Shown here: in pieces, positions 8,181-17,496 of the stretch
Layout of the letters: each line of letters begins with the position of its first letter
Position numbering within the stretch: position 1 is the first letter of the stretch
Assembly: GCA_028571305.1 (NCBI GenBank)
Contig: JAOXNS010633078.1
Coordinates: 1 to 20,092 of the forward strand
DNA: 20,092 nt
DNA from: Magicicada cassinii
Taxonomy: Eukaryota > Arthropoda > Insecta > Hemiptera > Cicadidae
Direction: 5' to 3'
Notes under the pieces: generated by a model
Database searches by the model: none
The model's input: only the letters and a program-made list of their open reading frames with translations
What the model was told of the DNA's origin: nothing
Position numbers and translations under genes: made by a program

Positions 8181-9438
8181 TTCTCGGCCTAACAATGAAA
8201 AAACGAATTTATAATTTCAAAAATGTATTATTCTCTAGCATAATATCCTTCTAGTATAATAACACATTTATTCCAGCGATGTTCCACAGGCACTATCCTG
8301 TCCCTGAAGTAGTTTTCTGTAAGGTCTGCAACGTACCCCTCTACTGCTGAAATTATCTCTTGATCCAATAAAAACCGCTGACCAGCAAGAAAGAGTTTGA
8401 GTTTTGGGAAACGATGGAAGTCTGAGCGAGACAAATCTGGAAAAAGGGAGGATTTTTCAACAACTCATAGCGGAGATGTCTCAATTTTCCCATTGCCAAA
8501 AGACTTTTGTGGGCAGGTGCATTGTCTTGATAAAAAATTATTTTTTTCTTCTGCAAACCGAGCCTTCATTCACGAATTTTTTCGTCTAGTTTCGGTAAAA
8601 TGTTTGAATAATATTCACTGGTTATTGCTGTACCTTTTCAAGGTATTCGATGTACAAAACACCTTTAGTTATCATCCCAAAGCAATGACGCCAGCCTTTT
8701 CCTGCTGATGGAATTGACTTTGCTTTCTTTGGCGCTGAAGAACCAGCGTCTGTCCACTGCTCTGACTGTTGTTTGGACTCTGATGTGTAGTGGTGGATCC
8801 ACGTTTTGTCCATCATAATAAACCGACTTACAAAATCTGCTTTGTTCTTATTAAAACACTCCAAGAACTGTTCAGATATTTTCATGCCCATGCATTTTTG
8901 ATCTGCTGTGAGGAAACGCGGTACCCACCAAGCACAAATCTTTTTCATTTGCAATTTCTCATACAAACTATTTCTGTCACGTTCTTTCAAAATGCCTATA
9001 GTCTTATCAATTTTGTGCACTTTAATTCGGAGATTGTCCAAAACTATAGCATGCACGTTTTCGATGTTTTCCGGTTTGTTGCTGGTTTTGGACGTTTATT
9101 ACGTGGATCGTCTTCCAGGGTGGTACGACCAAGTTTAAACTCGGCAGCCCATTTTTTAACTGTTGAAAATGAAGGAAAAGGGTTCCTATATACTTTAACG
9201 AAGGTTAAATAAATTTCGCTTGGTGTTGAAGCTTCTTTCACAAAGAAAGTTACGACCGCACGGTACTGTTTTCTCCATTTTAAGGAATACGGACAAAAAT
9301 TCTGTTTCAAACAGCTGTATAATACAAATTATTCGGTGGAATGACCAGAAATTGCACACGCATGCTAACAATAGGTGTGGTACCAACATAAGAAAATACA
9401 ATCGCGATAGTGCTGCCGCCTATGGTCGAGGCCGAGAA
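8181..9438 (-). mobile_element. mariner element (B), nested inside mariner A
   Basis: A 1258-bp block bounded by TTCTCGGCCT (8181-8190) and its reverse complement AGGCCGAGAA (9429-9438), with weaker similarity just inside. The length is right for a complete mariner. It carries a nearly full-length but broken transposase on the minus strand. The sequences outside its two ends are the two halves of a different mariner: VIRFLNAKAMRAV on one side and IEIHRQ on the other, adjoining segments of one N-terminal domain. So B inserted into A. The TA target duplication expected for mariner cannot be made out after decay. Confidence 0.8.
8228..9278 (-). pseudogene. mariner B transposase, degraded
   Basis: About 350 codons of a Tc1/mariner DDE transposase on the minus strand. 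Visible in order: MEK, QYRAVVTFFVKE, FSTVKKWAAEFKLGR and DDPRNKRPK (N-terminal helix-turn-helix DNA-binding part, 9270-9080); WVPRFLTADQK (about 8930); FIMMDKTWIHHYTSESKQQ with the first catalytic D (about 8800); SAPKKAKSIPSAGK; then FYQDNAPAHKS with the second D (about 8520); and PDLSRSD with the third, giving a D(34)D spacing. RFLLDQEI and VEHRWNKC finish it. All three catalytic aspartates survive, but about four frameshifts (after MEK, near 9050, near 8600 and near 8430) prevent a product. The E to K change in MDETW to MDKTW is noted. Confidence 0.85.
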
Positions 9439-9545
9439 TTTTTCAGACTGCCCTCATGGCTTTGGCATTCAAGAACCGAATCACACACCTACTTTTACAC
9501 GAGGCTGGCTACCCGAATTTCTTCGACATTGTAAACACGTCCAAC
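9439..9545 (-). mobile_element. older mariner (A), 5' part
   Basis: On the minus strand from an ATG at 9529, MSKKF and then CVIRFLNAKAMRAV match the beginning of a mariner transposase, whose continuation (EIHRQ) resumes beyond the inserted mariner B at 8171. The outer terminal repeat of A was not found on this side, so this end is truncated or too decayed. Confidence 0.6.
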
Positions 9546-10136
9546 AAAGCTTACACAGTGCATTGTTGCTTCTAAATGGCGTCAAGTGGAAAACTTCACC
9601 ATACAGATGGTACTGTCATTTTGGCAGCAGAATATGTGAAAAATCTACGACTAACGTGTAGAAAGTTGATGACGATATTGCCAGTTGACAAAGATTTGGA
9701 GAATAAAACTAGTTGAGCAGAAATCAGTACACGCAAATTGTGCAAATTAAATTACGGATATAGCTGCCAGTGACTGCCAAGGTAGTGTCGTTTGTTTTGG
9801 AAACACTGAAAACTATCTTGGGGGTGACTCCTGGCACTATGTAAGACAGAAATTGAGGAATTTGGCGTAAGGGTACAGTCAATTAATTTGAATTATGACA
9901 GTACAATTTTCAATTGGCAGTAGGTAAATTTGTGTTAGTCAGTACTCAATAAAACAATGATTTACAAGGAGAGACTCAAACCTATCTTGACATGCAGCAT
10001 TGTACGACAAAAGGCGAAACTTGAAAGTCACTTTTGAACCATTTTCTGCACGTTCTACATATTAATTACAAAATACTTTCATCACAGTTACAAAACCCGT
10101 TATAATTAAGAATTATGCTACCTTATAAATGTACAA

Positions 10137-10152
10137 TGATTTTATGAAATTC
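10137..10152 (+). repeat. target-site duplication, left
   Basis: TGATTTTATGAAATTC here is repeated as TGATTTATGAAATTC at 10457-10471, flanking the antisense LINE fragment. Confidence 0.8.
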
Positions 10153-10456
10153 ATCATCATCATCATCATCATCATCATCTACTTCTTCAAGTTTTAAACC
10201 AAGGATGGTTTGTTCCGGTCTCAAATAGCAAAGTTTAAATCTGGTCACTCCAGCGCTTCCTCGGACGCCCCACACCTCTGCGCCCTCATGGCTTGTTTGG
10301 GTTGTTTGGGGATGCAGCAGTCATCCATCCGGCAAAGATGTTCCCACCAATTCGGTCGATACTAGGCGATCCTGTACAGCATACTCATAATATTCAGTTC
10401 CTGCCGTATATCTGTGTTCCTTCCATGACCATGGAGAGTATACCCTGCCACGTGCC
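10153..10456 (-). mobile_element. LINE 3' end with (GAT)n tail, antisense in intron
   Basis: The plus strand starts with (ATC)n (10152-10179), the complement of a GAT tail. Read on the minus strand, the rest encodes NTDIRQELNIMSML, YRPNWWEHLCRMDD, a GRRDVGRP-like region decayed to RCGASEEALE, and a NKPSLV end, matching the C-terminus of the LINE family also seen at 2880-3458. It is only about 300 bp long and 5'-truncated. The 15-16-bp target duplication on both sides shows it arrived by target-primed reverse transcription after the intron existed. Confidence 0.85.
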
Positions 10457-10471
10457 TGATTTATGAAATTC
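10457..10471 (+). repeat. target-site duplication, right
   Basis: TGATTTATGAAATTC, one T shorter than the left copy. Confidence 0.8.
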
Positions 10472-10839
10472 CTATACCCAAACCTACAAAATTTATTTAA
10501 CTCTAGTTACTGTAAATAAGTGTTTCGATCATTTGTTCACAAAGTTTTTTTATTTTTTATTTTGACTCCATCACAGTTTTGTTTTATATATATTTTGTAC
10601 TAAATCGCATACACTTAGAAGAAAAACGTGTTTAAAATAAGCCGTTGCGTTTGATATTCAGAAATGGCAATATATAGTAGTTATAGGCTGGCTGATGATT
10701 TTAATTAGCATCCAACTAAACAGATGGTTGTATTAAATGAAATCAATTTAAATAATATCTCCTTAACTTTGAATTATATCAGTTACTGTAAATCTAAGAT
10801 GAAAAGTGTAAAATGGTTGAATTCGTTGTTTTGTTATAG

Positions 10840-12156
10840 GTGGCAATGAAAAGGCTATGCGTGTTTACTCGACCAGAATTTAGAGATATCATAGTCTCTG
10901 ACTGCTTTGTTGACAAATCGCTGCTCATAATGGATTTCTTCGAATACGTGAATTCGGGATGTTATTTTATTCGTATAACTGCACCAAAGGGCTTCGGTAA
11001 AACAGTGAATTTAAAAATGCTGAGGGCCTTTCTGCAGACAGAAAACGGTCGGATAACTTCCAGTCCAACACAGGGTTGCAGCATGATTATAAAACACAAT
11101 CTACATATTTTTAAGTGGTATCCCGAATTTTTTTCATTACATTGCGGGAAATACCCTGTAATTTATATTACTTTTAAGAAGACAATGGATAATAATTTTA
11201 GTGGTGTTCTAAATGCGTTCAGAGACATAATACGTGATGCATTTTTACAACACGGCTACCTACTAGATAGCACTCATCTGAACGCACAACAGAAATTCAG
11301 TATTGCATTATACACCGATCAAAAGTTATACAAAAATTTAGATCAAGGACACATACAGGACGCATTATATTATTTGTCAAAACTGTTGTATTTGCACTAC
11401 GGTAAAAAAGTCATAGTTTTAATTGACGATTTTGATGCTCCTGTTTGGAAATTATTATCAACGGATTTTCCAGTATCGGAAGTACAGAAAACAATTTACT
11501 TTATCACGTTCGTTATGGTAAAATTAGTGGAAAATAATAGGTATGTTCAAAGTGGTTTTATAAACGACTGTGTGCGTCTGTCAAACGTATTCGTACCGAA
11601 ATTTAATAGTATTACTAGTCTTCACTTCATGCACATACATCCGTTTGTCAGGTATTATGGACTGACAGGCAATCAAGTAAGAGCAAAATTAAATTACTTC
11701 AAAATACAGCACAAGTACGAAGATGTAAAAGCTTATTATAACGGTTATTTGTCTAAGGGATACGATGATATCTACAGCACCTGGTCGATTATGAACTTCT
11801 TACAGACTGAAGATTTGAAAGACTACTGGATCGCCCCGGACGGCTTAAACAACTTAAGTAGTGTATTCTTAAACACAGAACTGCAGAAGTCAGTTTTAAA
11901 ACTTCTGCATCGGAACACGATCGAAGTACATAGTTTGGAACCAGTATCGATACGTGATATAATGCTTGTAAGAGATATAATGACAGGGACTAGGGACTTA
12001 AAACCTTCTGAAGTTGAACGTTTCCTTCTGTTTTTATCTCACAACGGTTATTTGGTATCCACGCCTAGAGGCAGATATGAAATATCGTTAAACATTCCAA
12101 ATAATCAAATTTACCATCAACTTTGTAAACAGTGTACAGGAAATTGCAGTTTATAA
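10840..12156 (+). CDS. host gene exon 2: AAA-ATPase-like domain protein
   Basis: An unbroken 438-codon frame opening right after the acceptor TAG and ending TAA at 12154-12156. It fits the AAA-ATPase_like family (P-loop NTPases linked to the DUF1703 PD-(D/E)XK nuclease). In exon numbering: RPEFRDIIVSDCFVDKSLLI (11-30), the family's 'F..I...YVDKT.LI' opening; Walker A APKGFGKT (48-55); Walker B VIVLIDDFDAP (191-201), usually IDEYDAP; YYNGY (299-303), usually WYNGY; YSTWSIMNFL (312-321), usually YNPWSI; and a GYL...YEISLNIPN end. It stops where relatives continue into the nuclease, so it is ATPase-only. With exon 1 it makes about 470 residues carrying a signal peptide. Without splicing it could start at ATG 10846. 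Biological role unknown; ATP binding is likely, hydrolysis less certain because the Walker B acidic residue is D, not E. Confidence 0.85.
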   Translation: MAMKRLCVFTRPEFRDIIVSDCFVDKSLLIMDFFEYVNSGCYFIRITAPKGFGKTVNLKMLRAFLQTENGRITSSPTQGCSMIIKHNLHIFKWYPEFFSLHCGKYPVIYITFKKTMDNNFSGVLNAFRDIIRDAFLQHGYLLDSTHLNAQQKFSIALYTDQKLYKNLDQGHIQDALYYLSKLLYLHYGKKVIVLIDDFDAPVWKLLSTDFPVSEVQKTIYFITFVMVKLVENNRYVQSGFINDCVRLSNVFVPKFNSITSLHFMHIHPFVRYYGLTGNQVRAKLNYFKIQHKYEDVKAYYNGYLSKGYDDIYSTWSIMNFLQTEDLKDYWIAPDGLNNLSSVFLNTELQKSVLKLLHRNTIEVHSLEPVSIRDIMLVRDIMTGTRDLKPSEVERFLLFLSHNGYLVSTPRGRYEISLNIPNNQIYHQLCKQCTGNCSL

Positions 12157-12299
12157 ATATCTGTGACAATATATAATCAGTATTTCTATAACTGATTTAT
12201 ACCACATAACTATGCCAAATAATTAGATGATTTTACAGATTAATACATATTATCTATCAATGGTACGGTAGTGTAATGATAAAGGTACAATTGTTATTA
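12157..12299 (+). other. probable 3' UTR and short spacer
   Basis: AT-rich sequence after the stop codon. No AATAAA is present on the plus strand; AATATA near 12168 is a possible variant polyadenylation signal. Confidence 0.35.
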
Positions 12300-13255
12300 A
12301 TTTGAATCTTTATTGATCGTTTCCTACAAGAATTTTTCTTTTTTATTTTGGTATCTGCTATCTGACGGCCACAACCCAATTTTAGTTCTTTATTCCTTGT
12401 CCTTTTCTTTTTCTCCAATATTCTTTCATCTTTTCACTGTCTCTTCTTCCTGTCTTCAGTCCACTTTCAACCTGCGTTTTTCTCCCTCCTACCCTGGACT
12501 CCTTCCATTTTTAACACTTTTGCCAGAAAAACATCTCTTTCAATTGCTCTTTCTGCGTTTATATTATTTTTCTAAATCCTTTTGGACTTCTGTAAGCCAA
12601 CTTGATGTTGGCTTCTTTCCCCACAGATATTTTAAATATCTGTTGTGTTAACCAATTGTCACCCATTCTATATAAATGTCCAAAAAACAGTAGTCTTCTT
12701 TTCATACGGTTTTTGTTATATTTTTTTATACTTTGATATACTCCATCATTACGTCTTAATTTCCAACCTTCTGTAGCATTTGTGGGCCGAATAGTTTTCT
12801 AATAATTCGCCTTTCCAATATTTCTAGTTTGTCTAAATTATAATTAAATGCTAGACATTTACTGGCTTATAGGCATTTTGGCATACTGTCTTATTTTCGC
12901 ATTTTTATATATGCATATTGTATTGTAAATATGCATATACCATATGCTCTTTCCATTTTATAAATCCTTTCTTGTATAGCAGATTTTTCTAAACCACTCT
13001 CCTGAATTATTGCCTAGATACTTATCTTTTCTGACCCTCTGTATTCGACCAATATCTTTCACCAGGAATTTTACGGCATTGTTAACGTTCGCGACAAATT
13101 TGTTTTTTCTCCAGAAATTCTTAAGCCTGTTCTACTGGCTATGTCCTCTAAAAAATTAATTTGTGTTACTGCAGATGTCAGATGTTCAGAAAGTATAGCA
13201 AAGTTATCTGCGAATGCCGAACAGTTTATTTCATTGCTTTTTCTTATTTTTCTTT
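12300..13255 (-). mobile_element. LINE fragment, RT motif to C-terminus, antisense
   Basis: Minus-strand reading gives SAFADNFAIL (decayed FADD catalytic motif, about 13200-13215), INFLEDIASRTGLRISGEKT (about 13110-13170), SAIQERIYKMERAYG, then GWKLRRNDGVYQSI, RRLLFFGHLYRMGDN (about 12650-12720), and a C-terminal SEKMKEYWRKRKGQG near 12395-12435. This is the same general family as 5480-6360. Many stops and a missing segment near 12790-12930 show long decay. It lies convergent to, and just downstream of, the host gene. Confidence 0.8.
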
Positions 13256-14428
13256 AGTTTTACATTCTTCCGTAATACACTATAGCGTTGAGTAGGTTAC
13301 TGCCTTAATTGATGAGTAATTTACAAGCAACAATATCTATTTAGTCACTACACAGAGAAACACATCCTTATGCTATATCGGAGAGACATGTGTATGCGTA
13401 TGCAGACTATTTCGTTGCCGTATCTGTTGGGTAAGTCGGAGGGGTTAAACCACTTGAGTTAGCTCACTTATTTGTTAGTATTGCACAAGTTATCAACTAG
13501 TTGCTTAGGGGAGACATTTGATTTTTTTACCTCTAGACTTTCAATTAACTCGTTCAATGAAAATATTTCCATATCACGACTGATGGCTTCTTTGATCAGG
13601 TATCATGGTGAGTCGACAGTTTGCATCTGATGATGTCGATGGAGGAGTTAGAATAAAGTATTGCTGGTATTTAAATACTTTTGTAGACGAGGATTTGTGT
13701 GTTAATTTACGTAGGTGGATTTCTTTCTTTTATCCAGTACATGATTGTTTATTTTAAGCCCGTTTTGTGAAGTAACAACTTCATATACGACACTATGGTG
13801 CCCCGGCTCACACCTGTACACCTCGCGCTTTTAGGGGGTAAACTGATTCAACGCAACAAAAAGTATCTGAAAGGAAAAATTCAGTGTTGCCAAGCCAATC
13901 AAGCCTACCTAAATTTGCCAGTCCCTTAAATATGTGTGCATTAAGTAAATCGTAATATTTTAAAGAATATGACCATATTTTAAACATTTAATTACTAGGC
14001 TATTATAAGAAAAATTAAACTATCAAGAGTACATTTTTATGATAAAAGAAAACGTACTTATTATTTAAGAGATAAACTGAATACTTTTTAAATACTTTTT
14101 TTTAGTCCATTAATAGCCTAATATATTTTACTTCTGTAAAATGAACCAGTTCATACTGAGACGGTTATACTAAAACTGTAAAACATTGTAAACTTTAGAA
14201 TAATGTTGTCAGTTATCTTGGATGTCTGTGTAAAGCCTTGAACCCAGCAGTAGCTGGTTATTGATGTTTATGAAAAATTTAAAAGTAAGAAATTATTATA
14301 ATTATGTGTAAAATTAATTAACTAGTTAAACTAGCTTGAAATTGATTTAATATTTTTAAATAATTAAATCACGAGTTGTGTTCTGATCTAATGTTATAGA
14401 ACAAATAGAAATTAGCAGAGCTTGACTT
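13256..14428. other. AT-rich spacer, nothing recognised
   Basis: No open frame or family recognised on either strand. A GC-richer patch at 13795-13840 stands out slightly but matches nothing I know. Confidence 0.45.
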
Positions 14429-15209
14429 CAGGGAGAACGCGCCGGAACGAAATAATTTTCGGACATTCCGGAACCACTTGTGTCCAAAAATAATTTACCG
14501 AAAATATATAAAAAGAAAAACCTAATTATTACAAAAATATACTATTAATTTTTAAATTGTTCCCCTCATCAACCCCATTAACAAAACTAAACATTTGTCA
14601 AAATCAAACACCAGCATTAATTTGAATTTTAAATACTATCGTCCAAAAAATGTCCCTATAACTTATGGAGACAATGAAACAAAAAAACTTGCTTCATAAT
14701 TAAAACTACATGAAAGGTAACTGATAGGGAACTTCCGGGAATATGTGCGTTCCAGATTTTTTCGGAGAGTCTTTTTACTTTGAAATATGCTGTTGAATCA
14801 ATAGCAATAATTTCTAGTGAATGTGAGAGGGCTGATTTTTTGCCACCATAGTGCACTGGACACAAAAAAAAAAGAGTAAGGAAAGGTAAAGAACAAACTA
14901 TATGACGACTCAAGGATGAAACTATGGAAACTTTTTTAAAATGTCCGAACCACCGAAACCATCACTTAGAGTCTGATTGAGGCTCCGGGATGACGCCATC
15001 ATGAGTAACATGTTTGCGATTGTCGTGCGGCTAACCTGACGATGAAGCTCTTTAGAAATATCAGTAAACTTTGTTACATTTTTAGATACAAGTTTATATG
15101 TATGTTACACATTTTATAAGGCTTTAAAAATATAGACATCATTTGTAAAAAGGTGATGTAAACTTATACGCTAATTTAAATATTTCGATTTCATGCGTTC
15201 CGGCACCCA
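14429..15209 (+). mobile_element. hAT DNA transposon remnant
   Basis: The plus-strand frame through about 14710-14850 reads TDRELPGICAFQIFSESL and then AVESIAIISSECERA, the C-terminal dimerisation region of hAT transposases (family wording 'SIPVSSAECERGFS'). Just upstream, YRPKNVPITYGDNETKKL fits the preceding family block. Candidate terminal inverted repeats are GCGCCGGAACG at 14439-14449 and CGTTCCGGCAC at 15196-15206 (10 of 11 paired), with CAGGG at 14429 as a typical hAT start. Most of the transposase is gone. An 8-bp target duplication could not be read. Confidence 0.55.
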
Positions 15210-16189
15210 TAATATTGGAAATCAACCACTGGAAATAATTCTTAATAATGAATAATTATATAAAGAGCGGCTAGATAAAGCATATTTTGTCAGCAAATTA
15301 CCATAATAAATATCCAAACATGCGAAAATACCGAAAACATAAAGTGTTTAGTGAATTGTTATTAACGAATAAGAAGATATATTTCCAGAATGAGACACAG
15401 CTCGACAAGAAATCGTCACTTTTGCTTGACTCGTCACAGAGTACAGACGCGATCCACATGTGAGTGAGATTAATTAATATTTTAAAGCCATATGTTTGAC
15501 ACATAACCGCAAATAGCGAGTGCGGGTGTTCGTTAGTTATCAGATTGTTAATAATCAAGCAAAGTGTAACAAGACATAAGAACGAAAAAAATTAGATAAT
15601 AGTAAGTGATAAGTGTTAAACTCATCTTCCAGATAATAATTGTGTATTATTTATCCAATCACTGTGTAACAAACATAACCTTGTTCAATTTCACAAGAAA
15701 ACATAACGCGCAATCACAGATTTATAAACGCACAGTTTTACAAAATCATTAATTATTTTAAGAAAGAATACATTCACTGGCACAGTAATATAACTTGTAA
15801 AACATTACTTAATTATAAAATATACAGAAACGACTATTAATGCTTGTTAACGAAACAACTACAAAAATTCTTCATGTGACAGTCTGTGCAACAAAATTAC
15901 TGCTTGAAATAACGAATAACCATTGACGCTTTCTTGTGGGAAAACTTAAATTTGTTGCACAATCTGCAAAGGTAGATGGTAAAATAGTTTTTTGTTCAAG
16001 AAAAAATGTATACAAATAAAGATATAAGTAATAAAATTATTGTATTTTGTTGACCATGACGTGTCCGTTGATTAACTAATTATTCAACGGACAGATTGTA
16101 ACTAATTATACAGACAGAGACAGAAAACAATAAGTTTATAAGACTAACATGCTTCAATAACCACACTGAAAAAATACCTCACAAATTAA
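15210..16189. other. AT-rich spacer with one strong palindrome
   Basis: No gene or family recognised. The only clear structure is the hairpin at 16063-16092, listed separately. Confidence 0.45.
16063..16092. repeat. 30-bp near-perfect palindrome
   Basis: GTCCGTTGA and TCAACGGAC form a perfect 9-bp stem around a 12-bp AT centre that itself partly pairs. It lies about 100 bp before the Penelope-like coding remnant and may be part of that element or an independent foldback. Confidence 0.6.
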
Positions 16190-16770
16190 AAAAAAAACAG
16201 GATACAGGATCGGATACAAAACTACAAACAAAACAGAACACACACTATCAAAAAACACACACAAAGAACAAAACAAATTCGATCTGGCTGTCGTTTATAA
16301 ACTAAACTGCTCAGATTGCAACATAAACAACATAGGCCAGTGAGTAAGTTGCATCAAACAGAGATACATTGAACACACATAGGCAGTACACTCCATTAAT
16401 GAATCCACCTTTGCAAACCACCTCATTGAAACAAACCACACATACACAAACATAAACAGTACAACGTGGATATTCTAAACGTACACACAAAATGCCGAAA
16501 ACTAGTAACTCTTGAACAACTAGAAGTATACAAACACACAAAACACATAAAAACGACATCCTAATCGAAGAGACACAATTAAAATCCCAAAAAATACTAG
16601 TCGAACACATCACACCGCACGCACACAACATCGATCTTTCAAACGACAAAGCGCCAAGACGAACAGTGCCTTAGTGGCAGCCTCTGACAAAGGCTATGAT
16701 AAGCGAAAACTGGTTCAGGCTATAAGATAAAATTTTACATTATTACCAATAAAAAAACATTGTTTTCCGA
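16190..16770 (+). mobile_element. Penelope-like element, 3' part with GIY-YIG remnant
   Basis: The plus strand reads NKFDLAVVYKLNCSDCNINN followed by IGQ, then QRYIEHT, FANHLIETNHTYTNI and a WIF/EQ-type end. This order matches the GIY-YIG endonuclease domain at the C-terminus of Penelope-like retroelements, with 'AVVY...NNIG' in place of 'GIY...YIG'. The usual upstream reverse transcriptase is not recognisable here. The 3' end (about 16660-16770) holds a short inverted motif, AAGGCTATGATAAGCGAAAA, and an AATAAAAAAA end. The copy is broken in several places and looks old. Confidence 0.7.
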
Positions 16771-17496
16771 GTCAGTAGTGTTATACTTATAATTAATAAA
16801 ATGAATGTGTTGTATAAATTGTATAATTTGTTACGTTCTGCAACCTTGAGATGCAAGAGCCATTATTTCATGCTTTAATATAGGTACATTCAAATAATAA
16901 GATAGCACACCACTTTTGAAAAAAAACAGTGTAATATTTATAAAACTTTTCAGTTGTTTAATTCATACAAATAATTTAAAAATTTAGGAAATACTGACCC
17001 CTACTTTTTACTTAAATATTTATAGTATCGTCAATTAATACATTATAAATGTATAGTATAAAATAAAACAGATAATTTAATTTAATAATGTATATTATAA
17101 AGAGTATAATTTTATTTCTTTGTTTACTTTCTACATGATTAATTGATACGTGAATTTGTTCTTGTTTTCATATTGTATTTTACAGGAAGGTTTTTATGTT
17201 CAAAAATCGACTCACTATTGAAGGTATTTTATTATTTGTAAACAAATCAAATTATTATTTTTCGCTTTTCACATTTTACGTTTCAAGTAAACACTGACTA
17301 AATTAAATTGTTACATTGAAAGAAAATTATTTGTAACTTATTGTGTGTTTAGGTAAGTAGAATGAAAATTGAACGACGTGTGATATGAATCAATATTTGT
17401 TCATTGTAAATATCGATTGTTCTTATCAAATATATACAAATACTACTATAACTTCGTCTCCTTTAATTATCTATACACTGTGATTTGAAGCTTAGT
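16771..17496. other. AT-rich spacer, nothing recognised
   Basis: Very AT-rich, with no supportable gene on either strand. Confidence 0.5.

Larger units (their letters stand above)
6953..10839 (+). other. inferred intron of the AAA-ATPase-like gene
   Basis: It begins GTAAGC and ends TTGTTTTGTTATAG, with a T-rich tract before the acceptor. It holds two nested mariner elements (7638-9545) and an antisense LINE fragment (10153-10456), all opposite in orientation to the gene. The stretches 6953-7637, 9546-10136 and 10472-10839 are AT-rich with nothing recognised, apart from a short palindrome at 7410-7429. Confidence 0.65.

Noticed and set aside
8790-9212. 140-codon plus-strand frame
   Set aside because: It is the antisense of the mariner B transposase.
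10152-10179. (ATC)n tract as an independent regulatory repeat
   Set aside because: It is the complement of the GAT tail of the adjoining LINE fragment, inside the target duplication.
12313-12651. 112-codon plus-strand hydrophobic frame
   Set aside because: It is the antisense of the LINE C-terminus; the F/S/L-rich composition comes from complementing K/R/E-rich codons.
14656-14913. 85-codon minus-strand frame
   Set aside because: It is the antisense of the hAT C-terminal region, with no recognisable protein features of its own.
16311-16649. 112-codon minus-strand cysteine/valine-rich frame
   Set aside because: It is the antisense of the CA-rich Penelope GIY-YIG remnant.
17187-17223. Possible micro-exon between a TTTTACAG acceptor and a GTATTT donor
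   Set aside because: Very short, in AT-rich DNA where such sites are common, and no partner exon was found.
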